Shown piece after piece: positions 53,711 to 62,884 of a stretch of DNA of 64,000 nucleotides. Positions within the stretch are counted from its first letter, which is position 1. Each line of letters begins with the position of its first letter. The position numbers were made by a program, and so were the translations under genes. Origin of the DNA: Ruminococcus sp. (lineage in GTDB: Bacteria; Bacillota; Clostridia; Oscillospirales; Acutalibacteraceae); assembly GCA_017433905.1 (NCBI GenBank), contig JAFRGI010000021.1:1-64000 (forward strand), read 5' to 3'. The notes beneath the pieces are model-generated. The model was given only the letters and a program-made list of their open reading frames with translations, searched no databases and had not been told where the DNA came from.

Positions 53711-55480
53711 ATGAGTGAATATATGACAGGCTTAAAGCGTACACACTACTGCGGAGACCTTCGTCTTTCCGACGTTGGCAGAGAGGTGGTGGTCTGCGGT
53801 TGGGCGCAGCGGTGCCGCGATCTCGGACAGCTGATTTTTATAGATTTGCGCGACCGTGCAGGCGTTGTGCAGCTTGCCTTTACAGACCAAACCGACAGAG
53901 ACGTTTTTGCAAAGGCATTTGCATGCCGCAGTGAATTTGTTCTTGCCGCCAAGGGCGTGGTGTGCGAGCGCTCCGCTAAAAACCCCGAGATTCCGACGGG
54001 CGAGATCGAGATTGTCGTCAGCGATCTCCGCGTGCTTTCCAAGGCGCAGACGCCGCCTTTTGAGATTGTCGACGACAGCGATACTAACGAGGAGCTGCGC
54101 CTGCGCTACCGCTACCTCGATCTGCGCCGCCGTCCGCTGCTCCACAACCTGATGATGCGCAGCAAAATCGCAAAGGTTGCGCGAGACTACTTTGCGGAAA
54201 ACGGTTTTGTCGAAATCGAGACCCCGATGATGATTAAATCTACGCCCGAGGGCGCGCGCGATTACCTCGTTCCCTCGCGGATCCACAACGGAAAATTTTA
54301 CGCCCTGCCCCAGTCGCCGCAGATTTATAAGCAGCTGCTGATGGTTTCGGGCTTTGACCGCTATATCCAGCTTGCGCGCTGCTTTCGTGACGAAGACCTG
54401 CGCGCCGACCGCCAGCCGGAGTTTACCCAGATTGACATGGAGCTTTCGTTTGTTGACGTGGAGGATATTCTGGAAATCAATGAGGGCTTTTTTCAGCGGC
54501 TTTTTTCCGAGGTGCTGGGTCAGGAGCTGTCCGTGCCCTTTATGCGCATGACCTATAATGAGGCGATGGAAAACTACGGCTCCGACAAGCCCGACGTGCG
54601 TTTTGATATGAAGATTCGCGATATTTCCGATTTGGTGAAGGACTGCGGCTTCGGCGTGTTTACGGGAGCGATCGAAAACGGAGGTTCCGTGCGCGCCATC
54701 GTTGCCAAGAACGCCGCAGCAACCTATACGAGAAAAGAAATTGATAAATTGACGGAATATGTGCGCGGTATCGGTGCAAAGGGACTTGCCTATGTGCGCT
54801 GGGTAGACGAGCCGAACGCTTCCTTCAAAAAATTTATGACCGACGACGAGCTCAATGCGATTTATGAGCATCTCGGTGCAGAAAAGGGCGACGTGATTTT
54901 GATTGTCGCCGACAAAAACAGTACGGTGCTTTCCACCCTCGGTGCGCTGCGGTTGAAAATTGCCAAGCGTCTCGATATCATTCCGGACGAGTTTCGCTTT
55001 GTCTGGATCGTCGATTTTCCGTTCTTCGAAAAGGACGAGGAGACGGGCGAGTGGATTGCCATGCACCATCCGTTTACCATGCCCAAGGAGGATTGTATCC
55101 GCTACCTTGACTCCGATCCCTCTAAGGTGATTGCCAAGGCGTATGACCTGACCCTTAACGGCGTAGAACTTTCGAGCGGTTCCATGCGTATCACAGATCC
55201 GGAGCTGCAGCAAAAGATGTTCCGTGCGCTCAAGCTGACCGATGAGGAGATCGAAGCGAAGTTTGGTTTTCTGGTAGAAGCCTACAAATACGGTGCGCCG
55301 CCGCACGGCGGCATGGGAATCGGTCTGGATCGCGTCACCATGCTTCTTTGCGGCGCAGACAGCCTGCGCGATGTGACTGCTTTCCCGAAGGTGCAGAATG
55401 CGAGCGAGCTGATGTCCGCCTGTCCCGCACCCGTAGACCAAGAGTGCCTTGACGTGTTGGGAATTACGGTAAAGGAGTAA
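53711..55480 (+). CDS. aspS: Aspartate-tRNA ligase, bacterial type
   Basis: 589 residues. OB-fold anticodon domain (1 to about 105), class II core with motif 2 (QLARCFRDEDLRADRQPEFT), the bacterial GAD insertion (about 290-400) and motif 3 (PPHGGMGIGLDRVTMLLCG). The length is typical of the bacterial AspRS. The ATG at 53711 follows ACGGAGGAAATT. Whether it is discriminating cannot be decided from the sequence alone. Confidence 0.97.
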   Translation: MSEYMTGLKRTHYCGDLRLSDVGREVVVCGWAQRCRDLGQLIFIDLRDRAGVVQLAFTDQTDRDVFAKAFACRSEFVLAAKGVVCERSAKNPEIPTGEIEIVVSDLRVLSKAQTPPFEIVDDSDTNEELRLRYRYLDLRRRPLLHNLMMRSKIAKVARDYFAENGFVEIETPMMIKSTPEGARDYLVPSRIHNGKFYALPQSPQIYKQLLMVSGFDRYIQLARCFRDEDLRADRQPEFTQIDMELSFVDVEDILEINEGFFQRLFSEVLGQELSVPFMRMTYNEAMENYGSDKPDVRFDMKIRDISDLVKDCGFGVFTGAIENGGSVRAIVAKNAAATYTRKEIDKLTEYVRGIGAKGLAYVRWVDEPNASFKKFMTDDELNAIYEHLGAEKGDVILIVADKNSTVLSTLGALRLKIAKRLDIIPDEFRFVWIVDFPFFEKDEETGEWIAMHHPFTMPKEDCIRYLDSDPSKVIAKAYDLTLNGVELSSGSMRITDPELQQKMFRALKLTDEEIEAKFGFLVEAYKYGAPPHGGMGIGLDRVTMLLCGADSLRDVTAFPKVQNASELMSACPAPVDQECLDVLGITVKE

Positions 55481-55484
55481 CGAA

Positions 55485-56267
55485 ATGAACTGGGCAGGCG
55501 TTATTGTGCCGCTTGCGGTCATCGCAGCGCTGGCGGTGATTATCCTCGCGGTATTTTTATACGTTAAATACCGTTTGCAGCGGTTTTCTCGTGAGGCGTT
55601 CGGCACCCCGGATCTTGCCAAGGCAGTCAGGGATATTGAAAACGCCAGTGAATCGGCGCGTTCGGTACACGGCATGACGGATATCTATTTGCCGCTGATA
55701 CAAAAGGATTTTCCTGATTTTGACTACGACGTGTTTAAGGGCAGGGTCGAGGGCGTTCTCAAGAGTTACTTCGCTGCCATTACGGGCAGAAACGACAGAT
55801 TGCTTTCTCCCGACTGTTCGGAATCCATGCGCCATACCGTGATTGGACTGATACATGAGCTGGAAGCGAAGGATTATATCCACGAGCACGGCGAGGTGAC
55901 GATTCATCAAGCGGAGATCGCACGCTATATCAAGCAGGGCGGTACCGTGACCGTATTGTTCAGCGTTTCCGTCGGTATGTACGACTATGTGACCGACGCT
56001 GCCGGCAAGGTTGTGATCGGCAGCAAAGATAAAAAGCAGCAGAAGCTCTACGACGTGGGACTGGTTTATGCGCAGGATCCCCAAAAGATGAGCGTTTCGG
56101 GGATGACGACTGCGCTGGGTGTGAACTGCCCGAACTGCGGCGCGCCCGTTACCAACCTCGGACAGAAATTTTGTGAGTACTGCGGAACGGGTATTCGTGA
56201 AATCAATGTCCGTTCATGGAGCTTTGAGTATATACGGGAAAACAAGACGACAAGCAAACCTTACTGA
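55485..56267 (+). CDS. Membrane-anchored Tim44-like protein with C-terminal zinc ribbon
   Basis: 260 residues: an N-terminal membrane helix (VIVPLAVIAALAVIILAVFL), a domain of about 150 residues weakly like Tim44/lipid-binding domains (YDVFKGRVEGVLKSYFAAIT, VTVLFSVSVGMYDYVTDAA), and a zinc ribbon with CPNCG and CEYCG near the end. The ATG is 4 bases after the aspS stop, with GGAG inside it, so it is transcribed from the hisS-aspS unit. The three genes after it also carry zinc ribbons or membrane-stress domains, suggesting a shared role; precise function unknown. Confidence 0.75.
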   Translation: MNWAGVIVPLAVIAALAVIILAVFLYVKYRLQRFSREAFGTPDLAKAVRDIENASESARSVHGMTDIYLPLIQKDFPDFDYDVFKGRVEGVLKSYFAAITGRNDRLLSPDCSESMRHTVIGLIHELEAKDYIHEHGEVTIHQAEIARYIKQGGTVTVLFSVSVGMYDYVTDAAGKVVIGSKDKKQQKLYDVGLVYAQDPQKMSVSGMTTALGVNCPNCGAPVTNLGQKFCEYCGTGIREINVRSWSFEYIRENKTTSKPY

Positions 56268-56334
56268 CGCATCCTGCGGGGAACGGCAGAGCCGTTTTGC
56301 CGAAAAGCTGCGCCGCGAATATTTACGGAAGATA

Positions 56335-56407
56335 CAGGCGTGCAGAGCACGCCTGCTGCATTTTCCACCAAAAATAGCTTGCAATTTAAAAGAACTTATA
56401 TTAAACT
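56335..56407 (+). promoter_or_regulatory. Hairpin and candidate promoter upstream of the SPFH gene
   Basis: CAGGCGTGC pairs with GCACGCCTG over AGA (56335-56355), possibly ending the upstream unit. TTGCAA at 56379-56384 and a weak TAAACT at 56402-56407 are 17 bases apart. This is the only candidate start for the next three genes. Confidence 0.5.
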
Positions 56408-56457
56408 ATAAATAATGGGAGAAGATTTCTCTAATATATTGAAAAGGAGTTTTTTCT

Positions 56458-57693
56458 ATGGGTATTATCAGAGCTGCTGTCAATGCGGTTACAGGTGCGC
56501 TTGCCGATACATGGCTTGAAGTCATCGAGGCTGCGCCAATGGGCAAAAACGACGTGATTGTTCCCGGTCAGGCGGTTGACCAGCGCGGCAGAAGCCAAAA
56601 TAAAAAGGGAGGCGAGAATCTCGTTTCCAACGGATCCGTTATCCACGTTTTGGACAAACAGATGATGATTTTGGTAGACGGCGGCAAGATTGTCGACTAT
56701 TCGGCCGATCCGGGTTATTACAAGGTAGAAAACAGCTCCCTGCCTTCCATGTTTAACGGTCAGCTCAAGGACAGCATCAAGGAGAGCTTCAGCCGTATCA
56801 AGTATGCAGGCATTTCTTCTACCTCGCAGCGCGTGTTCTTTATTAATCTCTCCGAAATCAGAGATTTGCAGTTCGGCACCCAGAATCCGGTTCAGTATTT
56901 TGACGAGTTCTATGAGGCGGAGCTTTTTATGCGTCTGCACGGCACCTTTTCGGTCAGAATTACCGATCCGTTCAAGTTCTATATGGAGGTTATCCCGAAG
57001 GAGGTTATTACCAACAATACGAGCTATACCTTTAACCGTCAAAACATGGAGCAGTTCTACGATGAGTTTGTGTCGGCGCTCAGCGCGGCGTTCAATCAGT
57101 ATTCTGCCGACGGCAACCGCATCAGCCACATCACTTCCAAGGGTCCGGAGATGTGCAAATATATGCAGAATGTTCTCGACGAGGATTGGACGCAGCTGCG
57201 CGGTATGGAGATCGTCAAGGTTGCTATGCAGAACCCCTCCTACTCCGACGAAAGCCAGCAGATCATCAACGAGCGCAGCAAGATGGCGTCTCAGGTCAGC
57301 TATCTCAAGGACGGCGCGAATCAGCAGGCGTTTATGGCAAAATCCGTCGGTGAGGGTATCAGTGCGGCGGGCAGCAATCCCGGCGGCGCTGCAATCGGTT
57401 TTATGGGCATGAATATGGCGCAGAACATGGGCGGCGGCGTTATGGGAACCTATATGCAAAATCCGCAGTATGCGCAGGCGCCTCAACAACCCCAACAAGC
57501 GCCTGTACAGCAGCCGCAGTCGGCGCAGCCAAACGGATGGACATGTGCATGCGGCGCGGTCAACAACGGCAAATTCTGCATGGAGTGCGGCAAGCCCCGG
57601 CCCGAAGCGCCCAAGAAACGTTTTTGTACCAACTGCGGCGCAGAGCTGACCCCCGGCGCGAAGTTCTGTCCGGAGTGCGGCAGCAAGCAGTAA
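56458..57693 (+). CDS. SPFH-domain protein with C-terminal zinc ribbons (YdjI-like)
   Basis: 411 residues. The N-terminal SPFH_2-type domain (about 20-330) shows DTWLEVIEAAPMGKNDVIVP, QRVFFINLSEIRDLQFGTQN and FSVRITDPFKFYMEVIPKE. It is followed by a Gly/Met- and Gln/Pro-rich linker and two zinc ribbons (CACG and CMECG; CTNCG and CPECG). B. subtilis YdjI has this architecture and is recruited to membranes under envelope stress. AAAAGGAGTTTTTTCT precedes the start. The zinc-ribbon partner genes follow directly. Confidence 0.88.
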   Translation: MGIIRAAVNAVTGALADTWLEVIEAAPMGKNDVIVPGQAVDQRGRSQNKKGGENLVSNGSVIHVLDKQMMILVDGGKIVDYSADPGYYKVENSSLPSMFNGQLKDSIKESFSRIKYAGISSTSQRVFFINLSEIRDLQFGTQNPVQYFDEFYEAELFMRLHGTFSVRITDPFKFYMEVIPKEVITNNTSYTFNRQNMEQFYDEFVSALSAAFNQYSADGNRISHITSKGPEMCKYMQNVLDEDWTQLRGMEIVKVAMQNPSYSDESQQIINERSKMASQVSYLKDGANQQAFMAKSVGEGISAAGSNPGGAAIGFMGMNMAQNMGGGVMGTYMQNPQYAQAPQQPQQAPVQQPQSAQPNGWTCACGAVNNGKFCMECGKPRPEAPKKRFCTNCGAELTPGAKFCPECGSKQ

Positions 57694-57759
57694 TACGAAA
57701 CCTCCGGCGGTCAGCCGCTTGTCAGCCGACCGCCGATGACCGATACAACGGAGAAAACT

Positions 57760-58947
57760 ATGGCTACATTAGAATATAAATGTCCCAGCTGCGGCGCTCC
57801 GCTGAGTTTTAATCCCGAAAAACAGAATTTTTACTGCGAGTTCTGCGGCTCGAGCTTCACGGCCGAGCATATCCAATCGCTTTACGCGCAGGCGGAGCAG
57901 ACCGAATCTATCAATGAGCGCGAGGTGAAAAGCTCAGAGGAACAGCGTGATCAGGCAAAACAAAAGGGAGAGGAGTTTGACGAAGACTGCATGGTCTCCT
58001 ATTCCTGTCCCTCCTGCGGTGCGGAAATTATCACAGCTGAAAGCACAGCGGCGACCGAATGCTATTTCTGCGGCAATCCGGTTGTTCTCGGCTCGCGTTT
58101 GTCAGGTGAATTCAAGCCCGACAGCGTCATTCCCTTTGCCTTAACAAAAGACATGGCGGTCGAAGAGTTCATGAAGATGTGCGGCAAAAAGAAGTTTTTG
58201 CCCGTGGGTTTTGCGAATAAGACGCAGTTCGAAAAAATGCAGGGAGTCTATTTCCCGTACTGGTATGTGGACGAACAGATGCAGGCGAGCGAGGTCGCTA
58301 CCGGCAAAAAAGTGCGTCACTGGACCTCGGGTAACCGCCGCTACACGGAAACCAGCACCTACCGCCTGTTCCGTACGGGCGATATTGACATCCGAAACGT
58401 ATTTGAGGAAGCCCTGCGCGACAAGCAGGGCGCACAGCAGAAGGAGCCGCAGACCAACCGCGAGGCAAATGCACAGGAGGCGATGAAATACCTCGATCAT
58501 TATCATGACAAAAAACGTCATGAAATGCTCCAGTGCGTCCATCCATTCGATGTTTCCAAGGCAGTGCCTTTCTCGATGAGTTATCTTTCGGGCTTTAAGG
58601 CGGAAAAACGCGAAGTCGGAAAAGAAGACATTGCGGATTTGATCGGAGAGCGGATGGATCAGTACGCCCGTCGGCTTCTGGAAGATACCATGGCGGGCTA
58701 CCAGGCTGTTTCGATGGAAAATTACAGCGACAATACCCTCGGTCAGCAATGGCGTTACACGCTGCTTCCCGTTTGGATCACGACCTATCAATACAAAGGT
58801 CAGATCCTTCCCTTTGCGATCAACGGACAGACCGGCAAAACTTACGGTAAGCTGCCCGTCTCGGGCGGCAAGCTCGCTCTGTGGAGCGCGATCGTAGCGC
58901 TGCTCGTCTTTGTGGTTGCCGTGTTAGGAGGTATGTTCTTCCTATGA
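57760..58947 (+). CDS. Zinc-ribbon membrane protein (YdjG-like)
   Basis: 395 residues. Two N-terminal zinc-ribbon modules (CPSCGAPLSFN with CEFCG; CPSCGAEI with CYFCG), a central domain of unknown type (YFPYWYVDEQMQASEVATGK), and one C-terminal membrane helix (LALWSAIVALLVFVVAVLGG). Matches B. subtilis YdjG in layout. The ATG at 57760 follows ACGGAGAAAACT. The stop overlaps the next start (ATGATGA), so expression is coupled. Confidence 0.85.
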   Translation: MATLEYKCPSCGAPLSFNPEKQNFYCEFCGSSFTAEHIQSLYAQAEQTESINEREVKSSEEQRDQAKQKGEEFDEDCMVSYSCPSCGAEIITAESTAATECYFCGNPVVLGSRLSGEFKPDSVIPFALTKDMAVEEFMKMCGKKKFLPVGFANKTQFEKMQGVYFPYWYVDEQMQASEVATGKKVRHWTSGNRRYTETSTYRLFRTGDIDIRNVFEEALRDKQGAQQKEPQTNREANAQEAMKYLDHYHDKKRHEMLQCVHPFDVSKAVPFSMSYLSGFKAEKREVGKEDIADLIGERMDQYARRLLEDTMAGYQAVSMENYSDNTLGQQWRYTLLPVWITTYQYKGQILPFAINGQTGKTYGKLPVSGGKLALWSAIVALLVFVVAVLGGMFFL

Positions 58948-59792
58948 TGAAAACAAAAAGTTTACCGAAATTTACCTCGGCGGCGCTCGCACTGCTGCTG
59001 GCGCTCGGCGCGACCCTGACGGTTTTTGCCGCGGGCTTTGACTACAGCAAAAGCTATCTGCTCCGTGATGAAGCCGATCTTTATCCGGGAGCGGATTATG
59101 ACAATATCAAAGAAAAGCTTGATTCCGTCGGCAAACAAACCGGCTGGCAGGTGGCGGTCGTCACCACCGAAAACAATGTCAGTTCGTCTCGAATGGACAC
59201 TTACTATAACAACTACTACGACAACAACCGCAGCTTTTTTCAAAGCGACAGCGTGATGTTTGTGATAGACAATGCGTCCGGCAACCGGATTATCATTACC
59301 CACGGTGCGGCGGAGCAATACTTTACAGATGCGCGCATGTCCGAGATGAAAAACGCGCTCAAGCCTTTTCTCAGCGGCAATGACATGCTCAACGCGGCAT
59401 ATACCTTCGCAGACAAAACGCTGGAGTTTTATCAGGAAGGCGTTCCCTTAAACGGTACCTACGAGAACCATGTCGAGGGTACCGAAAGCGAGGATGATAG
59501 GCTGAAACGCGAGAATAAGCTTCTCTATGTTCTGACGCGCTGGGGATGGCTGATGGGCTTGATCGGACTTGCCGCAGGCGGTATCTTTGCAGGCGTAAAC
59601 GTCGGCAGATACAAGTTCAACGGTAAGTCGGGCACCTACGACCTCCGGGAAAACAGCAGCATGAAGCTTGTCGATAGTCAGGATGTTTTCTTGCACAAGC
59701 ATACGACTTCCACTACAATCAGCTCCGGCTCGTCCTCGGGCGGCAGCAAGGGCGGAGGCTCTTCCTCCCACGGCAGCTCGGGATCGTTTTAG
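58944..59792 (+). CDS. TPM-domain membrane protein (YdjH-like)
   Basis: 282 residues: a signal/anchor (FTSAALALLLALGATLTVFA), an extracytoplasmic TPM domain (about 30-175, LRDEADLYPGADYDNIKEKL), a second membrane helix near 205-225 (RWGWLMGLIGLAAGGIFAGV) and a Ser/Gly-rich low-complexity tail (SSGGSKGGGSSSHGSS). B. subtilis YdjH is similar and works with YdjG to recruit YdjI. It starts at ATG 58944 or 58947. The phage-shock PspA partner of that system is not here. Confidence 0.85.
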   Translation: MMKTKSLPKFTSAALALLLALGATLTVFAAGFDYSKSYLLRDEADLYPGADYDNIKEKLDSVGKQTGWQVAVVTTENNVSSSRMDTYYNNYYDNNRSFFQSDSVMFVIDNASGNRIIITHGAAEQYFTDARMSEMKNALKPFLSGNDMLNAAYTFADKTLEFYQEGVPLNGTYENHVEGTESEDDRLKRENKLLYVLTRWGWLMGLIGLAAGGIFAGVNVGRYKFNGKSGTYDLRENSSMKLVDSQDVFLHKHTTSTTISSGSSSGGSKGGGSSSHGSSGSF

Positions 59793-59888
59793 TTTCGAAG
59801 CTGCTGACGCACGGACTGTGAAATATCAACCAATATCCTATACGAACCTAACGAGGAAATGAAATTGACTCCGCAGCTTACGTTTTTT

Positions 59889-60005
59889 TGGCCGATCATT
59901 TATCGGCTTTTATGTCATGCAAACGGCGGTGTTCTCACCGCCGTAGTTTTTTTGTGTGAAAAAACGCTGCTCCGCCGTTGCAGAAACGGGTTTGCGGAGC
60001 AGCTG
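59889..60005 (+). terminator. Series of three hairpins after the TPM gene
   Basis: First, GCCGAT/ATCGGC followed by TTTTAT. Second, a perfect ACGGCGGTG/CACCGCCGT stem followed by AG and eight T, a clear terminator. Third, GCTGCTCCGC/GCGGAGCAGC followed by a TTTT-containing stretch. They fill much of the 311-base gap before the hydrogenase maturation genes. No protein gene is supported in the gap. Confidence 0.8.
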
Positions 60006-60103
60006 CGGCGTTTTCCGTCTCGTTGTGCAAAATTCTCTGCAAATATATTTTTTAAAGCGGTTTATCCGTTAGTATGACTTTTGAAGGGAACAGGAGGAAT
60101 TTT

Positions 60104-60355
60104 ATGCCCGAAAACACACGTGTCGCCAGCATTAGTATTGTTGTCGAAAATCCCGGCTGCGTTGCCGAGATCAACGACATCCTACATGCCTATTCCGAGT
60201 TTATCATCGGCAGGATGGGTATACCGTACCGTCAAAAAAACATCAGTATCATCAGTGTCGTTGTGGACGCGGAAATGGATATCATTAATCAAGTATCGGG
60301 CAGGCTGGGGCGGCTGAGCGGCGCGACCGTCAAAACAGCCTGCTCCAAGAAGTGA
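60104..60355 (+). CDS. TM1266-type iron-only hydrogenase system regulator
   Basis: 83 residues, an ACT-like/NikR-like fold (VASISIVVENPGCVAEINDI, then LHAYSEFIIGRMGIPYRQKN). This family is linked by gene context to [FeFe]-hydrogenase maturation; its ligand is not established. The ATG at 60104 follows CAGGAGGAATTTT. hydE starts 4 bases after its stop, so it heads the maturation operon. Confidence 0.9.
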   Translation: MPENTRVASISIVVENPGCVAEINDILHAYSEFIIGRMGIPYRQKNISIISVVVDAEMDIINQVSGRLGRLSGATVKTACSKK

Positions 60356-60359
60356 GCCT

Positions 60360-61406
60360 ATGAACGTAACAGAAATTATTACCAAACTAACAGAAACCCA
60401 AACTGCCGAACGCGGCGAGCTGATTTTTTTGCTGCAGCATATCACGGATGATGAATGCGAGCTTCTGCGGCGAACTGCGCAGGAGACTGCTCGTCAGCAT
60501 TTCGGCAGCCATATCTATATTCGCGGCTTGATAGAAATATCAAGCTACTGCAAAAACGACTGCTTCTACTGCGGTATCCGCCGTTCCAACAGGAACGCTG
60601 TCCGCTATCGTCTGAGCGAAGAAGAGATTCTTTCCTGCTGCGACAGCGGTTATGCTCTCGGCTTTCGCACCTTTGTGCTGCAGGGCGGAGAGGATAACCG
60701 TTTTACCGACGAAATGCTGTGCCGGTTGATCTGTACCGTCAAAAGCCGGTATCCGGACTGTGCCGTTACCCTTTCTCTCGGGGAGAGGAGCTTTGAGAGC
60801 CTGCAAAAGCTCCGTGACGCCGGTGCGGACAGATATTTGCTGCGTCACGAAACGGCAGACAAACAGCATTACGAAAAGCTGCATCCCGGGGAGATGTCCT
60901 TTGACAATCGCATATGCACACTGCGTCGCCTCAGGGAAATCGGTTACCAGACGGGAGCAGGCTTTATGGTTGGCTCGCCGTACCAGACGCCCGAAAACCT
61001 TGCGGACGATCTTTTGTTTATCAAAGATCTGCAGCCGCAGATGTGCGGAATCGGACCGTTTGTGCCGCACAGGGATACGGTGTTCTGCGACGCGCCGCCG
61101 GGCGGTTTGCAGCTCACACTCACGCTGCTGTCCGTAGTCCGGCTGATGCACCCTCGTATTCTTCTGCCTGCCACCACAGCGCTGGGCACGATTGATCCGC
61201 GCGGCCGGGAGCTGGGCATTCTTCACGGAGCGAATGTTGTGATGCCCAACCTTTCGCCCGTGCAGCACCGAAAGGATTACGCGCTGTATGACAACAAAAT
61301 CTGCACGGGCGAAGAAGCGGCGGAATGCCTGCAGTGTCTGCGTCTGCGCATGCGCGCAATCGGATATGAGATCGTTACGGACAGAGGCGATTACACAGAA
61401 GGTTGA
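60360..61406 (+). CDS. hydE: [FeFe]-hydrogenase maturase HydE (radical SAM)
   Basis: 348 residues. The radical SAM cluster motif is SYCKNDCFYCGIRRSN (CxxxCxxC). LQGGEDNRFTDE, RHETADKQHYEKLHPGEMSF and GFMVGSPYQTPENLADDLLF follow, as in HydE. It processes the iron-cysteine synthon on the way to the azadithiolate bridge. No extra C-terminal cluster is visible. Confidence 0.96.
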   Translation: MNVTEIITKLTETQTAERGELIFLLQHITDDECELLRRTAQETARQHFGSHIYIRGLIEISSYCKNDCFYCGIRRSNRNAVRYRLSEEEILSCCDSGYALGFRTFVLQGGEDNRFTDEMLCRLICTVKSRYPDCAVTLSLGERSFESLQKLRDAGADRYLLRHETADKQHYEKLHPGEMSFDNRICTLRRLREIGYQTGAGFMVGSPYQTPENLADDLLFIKDLQPQMCGIGPFVPHRDTVFCDAPPGGLQLTLTLLSVVRLMHPRILLPATTALGTIDPRGRELGILHGANVVMPNLSPVQHRKDYALYDNKICTGEEAAECLQCLRLRMRAIGYEIVTDRGDYTEG

Positions 61407-61453
61407 CAGACATCGCAACACACAAGAAACATGACGAAAAAGGAGTTTTGATT

Positions 61454-62875
61454 ATGACTGTATATAATCCCCAATCACTCAACGCCGATGAGTTTATCAA
61501 TGACGCGGAGATCTGCGATACCCTGCGTTACGCAGACGAAAATAAGGACAATTTAGAGTTGATCGACGCCATTATTGCCAAGGCAAAGCTGCGCAAGGGT
61601 ATTGATCACCGTGAAGCGAGCGTTTTGCTCGCTTGCGAAAATCCCGAAAAGCTCCGGGAAATCTATGTCCTCGCCGAGCAGATCAAAAAGGATTTTTACG
61701 GCGATCGTATTGTTATGTTTGCGCCGCTGTATCTCTCCAATTACTGTGTCAACGGTTGCGTGTACTGCCCGTATCACTACAAAAACAAGCACATCTGCCG
61801 CAAAAAGCTTACGCAGGAGGAGGTCAGGGCGGAGGTGATCGCTCTGCAGGACATGGGTCACAAGCGGCTCGCAATCGAGGCGGGCGAGGATCCCGTCCAT
61901 AATCCGATCGAGTATATTCTGGAGTGTATCGACACGATTTATTCGATCAAGCACAAGAATGGGGCGATTCGCCGGGTGAATGTCAACATTGCCGCCACAA
62001 CGGTCGAAAACTACCGAAAGCTCCGCGACGCGGGTATCGGAACCTACATTTTGTTTCAGGAAACCTACAACAAAGAGAGTTATGAGGCGCTGCATCCCAC
62101 GGGTCCGAAGCACAACTACCGGTACCATACGGAGGCGATGGACCGGGCGATGGAGGGCGGTATTGACGATGTAGGACTGGGCGTGCTCTTTGGCTTGGAG
62201 CTGTACCGCTATGAGCTGGCAGGTATTCTCATGCACGCGGAGCATTTGGAGGCGGTTCACGGTGTGGGGCCCCACACCATCAGCGTGCCGCGCGTCAAGC
62301 CTGCAGATGATATCGACCCGGATGATTTTGACGGCGGCATCGACGACGAAACCTTTTGCAAGATCATCGCGATTATCCGTATTGCCGTTCCGTATACGGG
62401 CATGATTATCTCTACGCGCGAAAATAAGAGTGTGCGCGAAAAAGCGCTGCGCCTCGGTATCTCGCAGATCAGCGGCGGATCCAAAACAAGTGTCGGAGGC
62501 TATGTGGAGCCGGAGGAAGAAAATTCCGCGCAGTTCGATGTGTCCGATCAGCGCACCCTCGACGAGGTGGTTTGCTGGCTGATGGAGCTGGGCTATATTC
62601 CGTCCTTCTGCACCGCCTGCTATCGCGAGGGCAGAACGGGCGACCGCTTTATGGCGCTTTGCAAGAGCGGACAGATTCAGAATTGCTGTCATCCCAACGC
62701 GCTGATGACGCTCGAGGAGTACCTCGTCGACTATGCCTCCCCCAAAACGCGCGCCGTCGGCGAAAAAATTATTGAAAAAGAACTGCAAAACATCCCCAAG
62801 GAGAAGGTCAGAAAAATCGCCGAGGAACACATTGAGGACATCAAAAACAACAATAAGCGGGATTTCCGCTTTTAA
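61454..62875 (+). CDS. hydG: [FeFe]-hydrogenase maturase HydG (tyrosine lyase)
   Basis: Cleaves tyrosine to give CO and CN- for the H cluster. 473 residues with the radical SAM motif NYCVNGCVYCPYHYKN and the HydG-specific C-terminal cluster Cys set FCTACYREGRTGDRFMALCK, which binds the dangler-iron cluster. ATG 61454 follows AAAAGGAGTTTTGATT. hydF follows after 9 bases. Confidence 0.97.
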   Translation: MTVYNPQSLNADEFINDAEICDTLRYADENKDNLELIDAIIAKAKLRKGIDHREASVLLACENPEKLREIYVLAEQIKKDFYGDRIVMFAPLYLSNYCVNGCVYCPYHYKNKHICRKKLTQEEVRAEVIALQDMGHKRLAIEAGEDPVHNPIEYILECIDTIYSIKHKNGAIRRVNVNIAATTVENYRKLRDAGIGTYILFQETYNKESYEALHPTGPKHNYRYHTEAMDRAMEGGIDDVGLGVLFGLELYRYELAGILMHAEHLEAVHGVGPHTISVPRVKPADDIDPDDFDGGIDDETFCKIIAIIRIAVPYTGMIISTRENKSVREKALRLGISQISGGSKTSVGGYVEPEEENSAQFDVSDQRTLDEVVCWLMELGYIPSFCTACYREGRTGDRFMALCKSGQIQNCCHPNALMTLEEYLVDYASPKTRAVGEKIIEKELQNIPKEKVRKIAEEHIEDIKNNNKRDFRF

Positions 62876-62884
62876 GGAGGCAAT

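Noticed and set aside
59859..60077. 72-codon plus-strand frame with a GAGGAA before its ATG
   Set aside because: It runs through three strong hairpins including a clear terminator, and its translation is low-complexity without homology that I recognise.
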